This document shows, piece after piece, positions 15,225 to 23,306 of a stretch of 64,000 nucleotides of DNA; positions within the stretch are counted from its first letter, which is position 1; every line of letters starts with the position of its first letter. The DNA comes from an uncultured Paludibaculum sp. Its GTDB lineage: Bacteria; Acidobacteriota; Terriglobia; Bryobacterales; Bryobacteraceae. The DNA is taken from NCBI RefSeq assembly GCF_963665245.1, contig NZ_OY762267.1, positions 1,302,001-1,366,000 of the forward strand, written 5' to 3'. Below the pieces are notes generated by a model. The model had not been told where the DNA came from, did not search any database, and saw only the letters and a program-made list of their open reading frames with translations. A program made the translations under genes and the position numbers.

Positions 15225-18200
15225 CGTCCTGGATTGTGGGCCTCGACATCGGCTCCACCACCGTCAAAGGCGTGGCCCTGCCGCAATCCGGTGATGAGAT
15301 CGCCTGGCAGGACTACAGGCGGCACGAGACGCGGCAGGCAGAGACCGTCCTGCTCTTCCTCCAGCAGTTGGAGAAAGACCTGGGCCTCTCCGCGCACAAC
15401 ACACAGCTGCTGGTCACCGGGTCCGGCGCCGGCGCACTCGCGGCACATCTGGGCGCCCGTTTCGTTCAGGAGGTGAACGCGGTCGCGCTAGCCGCTGAGA
15501 AGTATTACCCGGACGTGCAATCGGTGGTCGAGCTCGGCGGTCAGGACGCCAAGATGATCTTCTTCGAACCCCAGTCAAATGGGGCGCGCGGGAAGATCGC
15601 CACCATGAACGATCAATGCGCCGGCGGCACGGGCGCGATCCTCGACAAGCTGAGCGGCAAACTTCACATCACCGCCGACCAACTACGCCGCTTGCACTAC
15701 GACGGCATCCTGCTGCATCCCGTCGCCGGCAAATGCGGAGTGTTCGCCGAAAGCGACATCAACGGACTGCAGAAACAGGGCGTGTCCGCCAACGAGTTGA
15801 TGGCCTCACTCTTTGAGGCGATCGTTCTTCAGAACCTCAGCGTCCTCACCCGCGGGCGGATCCTGCGGCCCAGGGTATTGCTGCTCGGCGGCCCGAACAC
15901 CCTGATTCCAGGCATGCGGGAAGCCTGGCGCGCCCACATTCTCCGCATCTGGCGAGAGCGGGCCATTCAGCTTCCACCCGGTGCCCCGCCTGAGCATCTT
16001 GTGCTATGCCCTGACAACGGCGTGTATTTCGCCGCGCTGGGCGCGGTGGAGTTCGGGCGGAAGGAAAGTCCCGCCGGAACCTACGCCGGTCTGCGGCCAC
16101 TGGAGCAATGGCTCAGTCGCGGCGGCGCTAAAAGCCAGGCGGGCCGGCCTGCCCTGCGCGGCTCCGATCAGGACTTCGCCCGATTTCTTCAGGAGCACGC
16201 GCCACGTGAGACGACGCGCCAATCGGGACCGCGGCGGAAGCCGACCCGCGTCTTCCTGGGGGTCGACGGCGGCTCCACCTCGACCAAGGCCGCGCTGGTC
16301 GACGAGGGCGGCGCGGTGCGCGGCAAGGCTTACCGCATCTCGCTGGGGAACCCCATCGAGGACTGTCAAACAATCGCCCGCGATCTTCGGCTGCAGGCGG
16401 AGCGCTCCGGCACGCACCTCGAGATCCAGGGCGCGGCCGTGACCGGCTATGCGAAAGACCTTCTCGCCGGCGTCCTTCGAGCCGACATCGCTCCGGTGGA
16501 GACGGTGGCCCACGCCCGCTCGGGCCTCGCCTTCATGCCTGACGCCGATGTCATCGTCGACATCGGAGGCCAGGACATCAAACTGCTGATCCTCCGGGAC
16601 GGTCACGTCAAGGACTTCATCCTGAATACCCAGTGCTCCGCCGGCAACGGCTACTTCCTCCAGTCCACCGCGCGTGCATTTGGAGTGGAGCTGGACCAGT
16701 TCGCCACACGAGCCTTCCAGGCCGATCGGATGCCGGAGTTCAGTGCCGGCTGTGCTGTCTTTCTCCAGACCGATATCGTGAACTTCCAGCGGCAGGGCTG
16801 GACCCGCAACGAGATCCTCGCCGGTCTGGCCGCCGTCCTGCCCCGCAACATCTGGCAGTATGTGGCGAAAATCCCGAATCCGGGCTTCCTGGGCCACCGC
16901 TTTCTTCTGCAGGGCGGCACTCAACGCAATCTCGCCGTGGTCAAAGCCCAGGTGGACTATCTGCGCGCCAACTTCCTCGGCTCCGGAATCGAACCGGAGA
17001 TCGTCGTCCATGAACACTGCGGGGAGGCCGGCGCGATCGGTGCCGCGCTGGAGGCGCGCGATCAATGGCGGAACGGAATGCTCACGCGGTTTCCAGGGCT
17101 CAACTCCATCGAAGCCATCCGTTTTCACACCACCAACGACGAGTCGACGCGCTGCCGCTACTGCGGGAACCACTGCCTGCGCACGTTCATCGACTACGAA
17201 CTCGACGGCCTGGCGGATCGCCTCATCGTGGCAAAGTGCGAAAAAGGCGCAGCGGCCGACGCGCCGCAGGTCCGCAACATTGTTGCCCTGGGCGAAGCCA
17301 TCAGACGCAACAACCCGAACCTCGTCGATCTGGCGGCGCGCACGGTCTGGAGCCCAACCCGTCCCCCGGTGATCAGCGATACGCAGCCGCCGTTCGCCAT
17401 CAGCCCGCGTCAACGGGCGCGGCGCAATCGCGCCAACCTCCGCATCGGTCTCCCCCGTGTCTTCAATCAATACATCTACGGCGGCTTCTTCTCGGCCTAT
17501 CTGCAGAGCCTGGGTGTCCGACCGGAAAACGTAATCTGGTCGGACTTCACCAGCGACGGGATGTACCGCGCTTCCGCCGGACGCGGCGCGATCGATCCCT
17601 GCTTCCCTTCGAAGATCGTCCTCGCGCACGTTCACAATCTGCTCACGTGCCATCACGAGCGGAAAGCCCTCGACGCCATCTTCCTGCCCATGTTCGATGT
17701 GCTCGAGACCCACCTCGAAAAGGTCGTCGGATCCAACGCCTGCCCCACGACCATCGCCACTCCCTTGGCGGTCGCGGCGGCGTTCCGTGTGGGACAGGAT
17801 GAGTTTGCACAGCGCGGCATCCGGTATCTGTCCCCGCTCGTGGATCTCAGCGATCACGCGCTGCTCAGCCGTCAGATGTATGAATGCTGGGATCCCCTGT
17901 TGGGTCTGACCCGGGCGGAGAACGACTGGGCTCTGGATCAGGCGTTCCGCCTCCAGCGCGCGTGGATGGATGAGATGCGGGCCCGCTCGCTCGAAGTGCT
18001 GGAGAAACTGGAACTCGAGGAGCGTCTCGGTATCGTGATGCTGGGCCGCCCTTATCACCACGATCCCGGCCTGAATCATGGCATCCCGGAAGAGTTCCAG
18101 AAGCGCGGCTACCCGGTCTTCTCCCAGGCCACTCTGCCGGTGGAGCCCGATGTGCTCGATCGTGTCTTCGGCGGCCGGCACCCGCTCGACATTGAGGACG

Positions 18201-18628
18201 TCTGGCAGCACGCCTACTCGGCCAGCACTACTCAGAAGGTCTGGGCGGCGAAGTTCGTCGCCCGCCATCCAAACCTGATTGGTGTCGAGATCTCCAACTT
18301 CCGCTGCGGGCACGATGCGCCCGCTTATCGCCTGATCGAACAGATTCTGGAGTCCGCCGGCCGGCCCTACTTCGGATTCAAGGACATGGATGAAAACCGG
18401 CCGGCCGGCTCGCTCCGTCTCAGAATCGAAACCATCGACCATTTCCTCAAGCTGCGCAGAGCCGACCTCGTCCACCATGCGGCCGGCCTCACCATTTCCA
18501 CGAACGAAGGAGAAGAAGCCAATGTCAGTCCAGAACCAGGAACACGGCGGATCCGCGAAGCCGGGCTATCGCGCCAACGCGCGCATGAACAGTCTCCTCA
18601 TGACAGGGACGAGACCGGCGCCGCTTGA
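15221..18628 (+). CDS. Double BadF/HgdC-type ATPase activator with DUF2229-like C-terminus
   Basis: A fusion of 1135 residues. The ATG at 15221 overlaps the previous stop. Domain 1 (about 1-300) begins G-L-D-I-G-S-T-T-V-K-G, an ASKHA ATP-binding signature, with cluster cysteines C133 (D-Q-C-A-G-G-T-G) and C172 (G-K-C-G-V-F). Domain 2 (about 345-620) begins G-V-D-G-G-S-T-S-T-K and has C472 (T-Q-C-S-A-G-N-G) and C511 (A-G-C-A-V-F). A Cys-rich linker follows (C-R-Y-C-G-N-H-C, about 645), then a large C-terminal region (about 730-1100) of DUF2229/CoA_E_activ type. Such proteins couple ATP hydrolysis to low-potential electron transfer to an HgdB-like partner, here the gene just upstream. The last 107 bases overlap the start of the radical SAM gene. 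Confidence 0.85.
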   Translation: MTSWIVGLDIGSTTVKGVALPQSGDEIAWQDYRRHETRQAETVLLFLQQLEKDLGLSAHNTQLLVTGSGAGALAAHLGARFVQEVNAVALAAEKYYPDVQSVVELGGQDAKMIFFEPQSNGARGKIATMNDQCAGGTGAILDKLSGKLHITADQLRRLHYDGILLHPVAGKCGVFAESDINGLQKQGVSANELMASLFEAIVLQNLSVLTRGRILRPRVLLLGGPNTLIPGMREAWRAHILRIWRERAIQLPPGAPPEHLVLCPDNGVYFAALGAVEFGRKESPAGTYAGLRPLEQWLSRGGAKSQAGRPALRGSDQDFARFLQEHAPRETTRQSGPRRKPTRVFLGVDGGSTSTKAALVDEGGAVRGKAYRISLGNPIEDCQTIARDLRLQAERSGTHLEIQGAAVTGYAKDLLAGVLRADIAPVETVAHARSGLAFMPDADVIVDIGGQDIKLLILRDGHVKDFILNTQCSAGNGYFLQSTARAFGVELDQFATRAFQADRMPEFSAGCAVFLQTDIVNFQRQGWTRNEILAGLAAVLPRNIWQYVAKIPNPGFLGHRFLLQGGTQRNLAVVKAQVDYLRANFLGSGIEPEIVVHEHCGEAGAIGAALEARDQWRNGMLTRFPGLNSIEAIRFHTTNDESTRCRYCGNHCLRTFIDYELDGLADRLIVAKCEKGAAADAPQVRNIVALGEAIRRNNPNLVDLAARTVWSPTRPPVISDTQPPFAISPRQRARRNRANLRIGLPRVFNQYIYGGFFSAYLQSLGVRPENVIWSDFTSDGMYRASAGRGAIDPCFPSKIVLAHVHNLLTCHHERKALDAIFLPMFDVLETHLEKVVGSNACPTTIATPLAVAAAFRVGQDEFAQRGIRYLSPLVDLSDHALLSRQMYECWDPLLGLTRAENDWALDQAFRLQRAWMDEMRARSLEVLEKLELEERLGIVMLGRPYHHDPGLNHGIPEEFQKRGYPVFSQATLPVEPDVLDRVFGGRHPLDIEDVWQHAYSASTTQKVWAAKFVARHPNLIGVEISNFRCGHDAPAYRLIEQILESAGRPYFGFKDMDENRPAGSLRLRIETIDHFLKLRRADLVHHAAGLTISTNEGEEANVSPEPGTRRIREAGLSRQRAHEQSPHDRDETGAA

Positions 18629-19832
18629 ACCTCTATCCGAGCCCAGGACGCTGCCCGAACCCGACTACCCGCAGTACCCGGAGAAGTGTGGAGTCGTCAA
18701 TCTGGATCCCCGCTTCATCCCGCGGGAAGGCGAGAGCCCGTACCGGACCCGGGTGAGCGCTCCGGTCATCCGGCGGGCGCTGCGTGGGTGGCTCTATCCG
18801 TACATCCGCTCTCTGGTGATGCCCGGGGAGTTCCACCCGATCATCGCCTATCTGTTCACGGAGTATAAGTGCAACCTGGAGTGCCATTACTGCTGGGCCT
18901 TCAACAACACGGTGAAGGGCATGACGGAAGATACCGCACGGCGCTCCATCGACTGGCTGTACGACACGGGCTGCCGCGTGCTGGCCCTGATGGGTGGCGA
19001 GGTTCTGTTGCGGCCGCAGTTCGTCCACAAGGTGGTCTACTACGCAGCCAAGAAGGGCTTCTTCATCTATGTGCCCACCAATGGCCGCCTGATGCGGCCC
19101 GAGGTCATAGACCGTCTCGGAGACGCCGGCGTGGCTACCATCAATCTGGCCGTCGATTCCGTCGAGTACCGCGACGAGTTGCCCAAGTCGATGGTGCCCA
19201 TCCGGCCCAACTTTGAGTACCTCATCCGGAAGCAGTACGTGTACGGCTTCAGCACCTTCCTCAACATCAATATCACGCGCATCAACCTGGAGGACGTGCG
19301 GGAGCTCACGGAGATCGCTCATTCCTGCGGCATTGCCACCGACTATCACATCAACGAATCCCCCATGCTCGAACAGCGGGCGTTCCAGCACAGCGATGAG
19401 AACAGCACCTTCATCCAGGAGGAAGACTGGCCGCGCGTCGATGAAGTCATCGATTGGCTGATCGCGAAGAACAAGTCAGGCTACAAGATGGTGAACTCCG
19501 TGAAGCGGCTGGAAGACATGCGGGCCTTCATGCGGGGCAAGGTTCAATGCTGGGACTGCCGCGCCGGGCAGAACTCTCTGATCATCCGAACCGATGGAAC
19601 ACTGGCGCCCTGCTTCCCCACCTATGGCGCGGCCCACAACTGGGGCCGCGTCGGTCAGCCCGTCATGGAACCATCTCAGCTCAGCAGCATGAAACAGGAG
19701 TGCCAGCGGCACTGCTTCTCTACTCTGAACCACACGCTTGCCTACTGCTACAACGTTCGCCGTGTTGTGAAGTGGACCCTCAAGCAGGCGGCCCGCGGCT
19801 TCCAGGGCACCACCGGCACGTTCGAGGATTGA
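18522..19832 (+). CDS. Radical SAM protein with SPASM-like C-terminal cysteines
   Basis: The protein has 436 residues. The ATG at 18522 has an AAGGAG site about 10 bases upstream; the gene begins inside the 3' end of the activator gene. The radical SAM cluster motif is C117-N-L-E-C121-H-Y-C124, followed by G-G-E-V-L-L (SAM-binding GGE) near residue 160 and P-T-N-G-R-L. The C-terminal third has C-W-D-C-R-A-G, L-A-P-C-F-P, and C-Q-R-H-C ... Y-C-Y, a spacing that suggests SPASM-like auxiliary Fe-S clusters. The chemistry is unknown. Relatives include peptide-maturing SPASM enzymes and HpnH-like C-C bond enzymes; no precursor peptide is obvious nearby unless the 47-residue gene that follows plays that part. 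Confidence 0.85.
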   Translation: MSVQNQEHGGSAKPGYRANARMNSLLMTGTRPAPLEPLSEPRTLPEPDYPQYPEKCGVVNLDPRFIPREGESPYRTRVSAPVIRRALRGWLYPYIRSLVMPGEFHPIIAYLFTEYKCNLECHYCWAFNNTVKGMTEDTARRSIDWLYDTGCRVLALMGGEVLLRPQFVHKVVYYAAKKGFFIYVPTNGRLMRPEVIDRLGDAGVATINLAVDSVEYRDELPKSMVPIRPNFEYLIRKQYVYGFSTFLNINITRINLEDVRELTEIAHSCGIATDYHINESPMLEQRAFQHSDENSTFIQEEDWPRVDEVIDWLIAKNKSGYKMVNSVKRLEDMRAFMRGKVQCWDCRAGQNSLIIRTDGTLAPCFPTYGAAHNWGRVGQPVMEPSQLSSMKQECQRHCFSTLNHTLAYCYNVRRVVKWTLKQAARGFQGTTGTFED

Positions 19833-19897
19833 CGCGGTCGGCACCCTCCCTGGCCTGCGGATGGGCCCCAAACTTGCTCCTACAAGCGTCGGTCGAA

Positions 19898-20041
19898 ATG
19901 AATCGCGATGGCGAAATCATGACAACCTGGCATCACTTCTTTCGCGCGCACCGGCATCTGCTGCCCGAGGCGATCTTCCTCCTGCTGACCATCATTCCGT
20001 GGCTCATCTTCGCCGCTCTGCCCTACCTCGCCTCCCGGTAG
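19898..20041 (+). CDS. Small single-pass membrane protein
   Basis: A 47-residue frame 65 bases after the radical SAM gene. An alternative ATG at 19919 would give 40 residues beginning M-T-T-W-H-H-F-F. It has a His/Arg-rich amphipathic start (H-H-F-F-R-A-H-R-H-L-L-P-E) and one strong membrane helix (A-I-F-L-L-L-T-I-I-P-W-L-I-F-A-A-L) with a short tail. Neither start has a strong ribosome-binding site. The strongly hydrophobic helix and its position argue that it is real. Function unknown. Confidence 0.5.
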   Translation: MNRDGEIMTTWHHFFRAHRHLLPEAIFLLLTIIPWLIFAALPYLASR

Positions 20042-20062
20042 AATGGCGCACTCGGCCGGCGT

Positions 20063-20665
20063 CTATGGGCGAAGTCGGGCTGGATGCGCCATCGCCATCC
20101 GGACCACGTCGCCCGCGAACTGCCGGGCCAATGGGGCGGCACTTTCGGCCGTCAGTCTCAGCACCGCCAGCCACAGTCCGTGCGCCAGGCACATCTCAAC
20201 GGCATGGGGGATGAACTCGGCGGCCGGACGGTTGTCCAACAACCGTCTCCACATCGTCACCACCGCGCTCACCTCATGCCGATAGAGGTCCAGCGCATAC
20301 TCCGGCGCCTCCAACAGAGCCCAGGTCGTCAATACCGCATGGCCCGGCTCGCGAACGTAGTCCAGTACTGTCTCCTCGGCCATGGCCCGGATAGCCTCAC
20401 TCCGTCCCCGCACGATGATTCGCCCCAACCCCTCGTCCAGATTCCGCAGGCGCGTCTCGATGTTTCGCTCCACGGCTTCCCGGAAGAGTGCCTCCTTGCT
20501 GCGGAAGTGAAGATACAGGACAGGCTCGGAAACACCCATCGCCTCGGCCAGCGCCTGCGTCGTCGTCCCGTGCAGCCCAGTCTTCGCGAACACGACGGCC
20601 GCGGTCCGCAACACCTGCTGCCGCCGCAGTGCACCTTGCAGCCGTTGGGCGCGGCCATCGTGCAT
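20063..20665 (-). CDS. TetR family transcriptional regulator
   Basis: The protein has about 200 residues. The N-terminal helix-turn-helix is clear at about 17-62 (R-Q-Q-V-L-R-T-A-A-V-V-F-A-K-T-G, then T-T-T-Q-A-L-A-E-A-M-G-V-S-E-P-V-L-Y-L-H-F). The C-terminal ligand domain is helical. The start is an ATG at 20665, or a GTG one codon upstream at 20668; the TGA stop of the upstream STAS gene overlaps both, so the two genes are translationally coupled. It lies near the RND pump operon and may respond to the same compounds, but the pump appears to be driven by the sigma54 activator instead. It converges with the small membrane protein gene. Confidence 0.9.
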   Translation of the reverse strand: MHDGRAQRLQGALRRQQVLRTAAVVFAKTGLHGTTTQALAEAMGVSEPVLYLHFRSKEALFREAVERNIETRLRNLDEGLGRIIVRGRSEAIRAMAEETVLDYVREPGHAVLTTWALLEAPEYALDLYRHEVSAVVTMWRRLLDNRPAAEFIPHAVEMCLAHGLWLAVLRLTAESAAPLARQFAGDVVRMAMAHPARLRP

Positions 20666-20943
20666 CACGGTTTCTTTCCCGTCGGGCTCGATGCCTCCAC
20701 CAGGTAGGTGGTGTAGACGCCTCGCGCGATCAGATGCACGCCTTTTGTCGCCAAACGGCGGATCAGCGACCGCCCGGCCTCGTCGATGCTCGTCAGGTCG
20801 CGCAGCAACAGATGCACCGGCTTGCCTGTGGCGGCTTCCTGGTCACAACAACTCTCGACAACCTCCACACAGTCGCTCAGGAGCTGTCCGTCCACGGTGA
20901 TCATCGTGCACGACGGTTGTTCTACCTTGCTAACCCGAAACAT
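20665..20943 (-). CDS. Single-domain STAS protein
   Basis: The protein has 92 residues, from an ATG at 20943. The longer frame to 21189 is rejected because its extra N-terminus is Arg/Cys-rich and runs into the divergent gene. It fits a STAS domain: M-I-T-V-D-G-Q-L-L-S-D-C-V-E-V-V-E, H-L-L-L-R-D-L-T-S-I-D-E-A-G-R-S-L-I. As in the STAS protein at 12932-13315, the SpoIIAA phosphoserine position is Glu (D-E-A-G). It is the first gene of an operon with the TetR regulator and is divergent from the sigma54 activator gene. Confidence 0.75.
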   Translation of the reverse strand: MFRVSKVEQPSCTMITVDGQLLSDCVEVVESCCDQEAATGKPVHLLLRDLTSIDEAGRSLIRRLATKGVHLIARGVYTTYLVEASSPTGKKP

Positions 20944-21088
20944 GGCATCTTGCGCTTCAGCTTTCTCAAATGCACGCCGGCAACCACCAACGACGCCCAG
21001 ATTGGCAGCGCAAGTGCGGCCAGATAGGAAGTAATGCCGTCCGCAGAAGAGCCAGGAATGCCGACAACAGACAATTGCCACCGTCATT

Positions 21089-21102
21089 TGCCGATTTCGG
21101 CA
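21089..21102. promoter_or_regulatory. Palindromic operator candidate upstream of the sigma54 activator
   Basis: TGCCGA-TT-TCGGCA is a perfect 14-base palindrome 21 bases before the activator's ATG. The same TGCCGA/TCGGCA half-site recurs three times just upstream of the RND pump operon (23161-23198). This suggests a binding site for the activator itself, giving autoregulation. Confidence 0.5.
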
Positions 21103-21123
21103 CCTCCTGCTACGCTTCTGGAT

Positions 21124-23160
21124 ATGGAGATCCCAGATTCGGAAATCTACAAGGTGCTCTTCGACCTCTCCCAGGTCGTCGCCGGGCACACCGATCTGGA
21201 GACCCTCTGCAACTCTCTCGCGGGCTCCCTCCGGCGGGTCGTCGCTTTCGACTTCTTAGCCCTCGTGCTCCACGACCCTGTCCGCGACGAACTCCGGTTG
21301 CACGCCATCAGCACCAACCGGCCCTACAAAGACCGGCAGCGCATCGTTTCGACACAGGGCGACGAGCCGGGCGCACGCGTCTGGCGCGAGCAGAAGCCAC
21401 TCGTGCTGTCACCGCTCGAGAACGAAACCCGCTGGGGCGACGTCGTTCAGGAGGCGCTGGACGAGGGCATTCATGCCATGGTCCTTGTCCCGCTTTCGAA
21501 CGGAGAACGGCGGCTGGGCATCCTGGGATTTGGGTTCACTGAACACTTTCAGCCAGACGAGCGGGCGCTGTCGTTCCTGCAACGGGTGGCCGCGGAACTG
21601 GCAGTTTCCGTGGAGGGTTACCTCACCCGCCAGGCCCTGCTCCATGAGCGCGACCGCATGCGCGTGCTATTCGAGATCACTAATGCCCTGGTCTCCAAAC
21701 TCCCCATGGAGGAGCTGTTTTCGGCCATCTCCCAGGAGTTGAGCAGCGTCGTCGCCCACGATTTTGTGATCATGGCTCTGCTCGATAAGGCGACGGGACA
21801 CATCCACTTAACGGCCATCCATTCACCCGGCGGCATGCTCTTTGAACCGGAAGAAACCTCGGTCAGCCCCGAAGGGTTACCGGCCGGCGAGGCGCTGGCC
21901 ACGGGTAAGCCGGTGGTGGTCACCGGCTCCGAGCACGACCGCTTCAACGCCCCGGTCTACCGCAAGTACCGGCACCTGGGTTTCCGGTCGAGTTGCTCAG
22001 TCCCCTTGGTGGGCACCAACGGCATCTCCGGGGTCCTCGATCTGGCCCGCCGGAGTGGCGAGCCGTTCGCGAATGACGAAGTCGACCTTCTTGTCCAAGT
22101 CGCTCGCCAGATTGCGATTGCGACTGAGAACGCCGTCGCTTACCGGGAGCTCTCCGAGCTCAAGGACAAACTGGCGACCGAGAAACTGTACCTCGAAGAC
22201 GAGATCCGGTTCGACCAGAACATCGGCAGCATGATCGGCGAGGGCCCCGCGTTCCAGGCCATCTTAAGCTGCATTCAGGTGGTGGCGCCGACCGATGCCA
22301 CCGTTCTCATTGAGGGCGAAACGGGCACGGGCAAGGAGCTGGTCGCCCGCGCTTTGCACGACCTCAGCGGGCGCAGCAAGCGGTCGTTCATCAAGGTGAA
22401 CTGCGCCGCCATCCCGGCGACGCTGCTCGAAAGCGAGCTCTTCGGCCACGAGAAGGGCTCGTTCACCGGCGCGTTTGCCCAGAAAATCGGCCGCTTTGAG
22501 CTGGCCCATCAGGGCACACTCTTCCTGGATGAAGTCGGCGAGATTCCGTTGGAACTGCAGTCCAAGCTCCTCCGCGCCATCCAGGAACAGGAACTGGAAC
22601 GCCTGGGAGGCAACCGGACCATCAAGGTGGATGTGCGCTTTGTCGCCGCCACCAATCGCGGCTTGAAGAAGATGGTGGAGGAGGGCAAGTTCCGCAGCGA
22701 CCTGTACTACCGGCTGCATGTCTTTCCCCTGACGGTGCCTCCGCTGCGCGAGCGGCGGGAGGATATCCCCTTACTGATCCGCTACTTCACACAGAAATAC
22801 GCGACACGGATGAACCGGCCGATCGATTCCATCCCGTCCTCCACCATTGAAGCGTTGACGAACTACGACTGGCCAGGCAATATCCGGGAGCTTCAGAATG
22901 TCATTGAGCGGTCGGTCATTCTCAGCCCGGGCCGCGTGCTGGTAGTGGCTCTGCCCGAGATTGCGAAGACAACAGGCACAGCCGCGCCGCGCGCCGGGCG
23001 GCGCAACGACACAATCGAACGCGATCGCATTCTCCGCGCGTTGACGGAGTGCCGCGGCAAGGTGTCCGGCACCGACGGCGCGGCGGCTCTGCTCGGCATT
23101 CGACGAACCACGTTGCAGTCCCGCATGAAGAAGCTCGGCATCGAGCGTCAGTACAACTAA
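21124..23160 (+). CDS. Sigma54-dependent transcriptional activator, GAF-GAF-AAA+-HTH (FhlA-like)
   Basis: The protein has 678 residues from the ATG at 21124; the upstream extension to 21034 has no protein character. Two GAF sensor domains (about 15-165 and 180-345) are followed by a short coiled linker, the AAA+ core (about 365-600) and a Fis-type HTH (about 625-675, [17 protein letters not shown]). The Walker A motif G-E-T-G-T-G-K-E is at 398-405. The sigma54-contacting loop at 445-450 reads G-S-F-T-G-A, a common variant of GAFTGA. The Walker B-like L-F-L-D-E-V-G-E is present. It remodels RNA polymerase-sigma54; the GAF domains would bind a small ligand. It precedes an RND pump with a -24/-12 promoter, its probable target. 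Confidence 0.93.
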   Translation: MEIPDSEIYKVLFDLSQVVAGHTDLETLCNSLAGSLRRVVAFDFLALVLHDPVRDELRLHAISTNRPYKDRQRIVSTQGDEPGARVWREQKPLVLSPLENETRWGDVVQEALDEGIHAMVLVPLSNGERRLGILGFGFTEHFQPDERALSFLQRVAAELAVSVEGYLTRQALLHERDRMRVLFEITNALVSKLPMEELFSAISQELSSVVAHDFVIMALLDKATGHIHLTAIHSPGGMLFEPEETSVSPEGLPAGEALATGKPVVVTGSEHDRFNAPVYRKYRHLGFRSSCSVPLVGTNGISGVLDLARRSGEPFANDEVDLLVQVARQIAIATENAVAYRELSELKDKLATEKLYLEDEIRFDQNIGSMIGEGPAFQAILSCIQVVAPTDATVLIEGETGTGKELVARALHDLSGRSKRSFIKVNCAAIPATLLESELFGHEKGSFTGAFAQKIGRFELAHQGTLFLDEVGEIPLELQSKLLRAIQEQELERLGGNRTIKVDVRFVAATNRGLKKMVEEGKFRSDLYYRLHVFPLTVPPLRERREDIPLLIRYFTQKYATRMNRPIDSIPSSTIEALTNYDWPGNIRELQNVIERSVILSPGRVLVVALPEIAKTTGTAAPRAGRRNDTIERDRILRALTECRGKVSGTDGAAALLGIRRTTLQSRMKKLGIERQYN

Positions 23161-23198
23161 TCTCGGCAATTGATCGGCATTTGCCCAATGTGCCGAGA
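23161..23198. promoter_or_regulatory. Upstream activating sequence for the RND pump operon (candidate)
   Basis: TCTCGGCA (23161-23168) and TGCCGAGA (23191-23198) form a perfect inverted repeat, with another TCGGCA at 23174-23179 and a near-match TTGCCC at 23181-23186. The cluster lies about 75-110 bases upstream of the predicted sigma54 transcription start, the usual place for activator binding. The half-sites match the palindrome in front of the activator gene. Confidence 0.5.
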
Positions 23199-23246
23199 TC
23201 TCGTCGGTGCTGCTCGCGAAACTCCTTTGTTTGACGGCTTGAGTCT

Positions 23247-23262
23247 TGGCCACTGGCTTGCG
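23247..23262 (+). promoter_or_regulatory. Sigma54 (-24/-12) promoter of the RND efflux operon
   Basis: TGGCCACTGGCTTGCG has GG at 23248-23249 and GC at 23260-23261, exactly 12 bases apart, with TGGC at -24 and TTGC at -12. This is a good match to TGGCAC-N5-TTGC. The predicted start is near 23273, 34 bases before the membrane-fusion-protein ATG. It lies directly downstream of a sigma54 activator gene. Confidence 0.65.
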
Positions 23263-23306
23263 ATCTCCTGTACTGCCAAGGAACCTCACAGGATTCGTTT
23301 CAAGTC

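Noticed and set aside
16004..18478. 824-codon open frame on the minus strand
   Set aside because: It is the shadow of the double activator gene on the opposite strand; it has no ribosome-binding site and no recognisable domain, and long antisense frames are expected in GC-rich DNA.
20944..21189. N-terminal extension of the STAS gene
   Set aside because: The extension is Cys/Arg-rich, overlaps the divergent activator's start and its palindrome, and is not part of a STAS fold.
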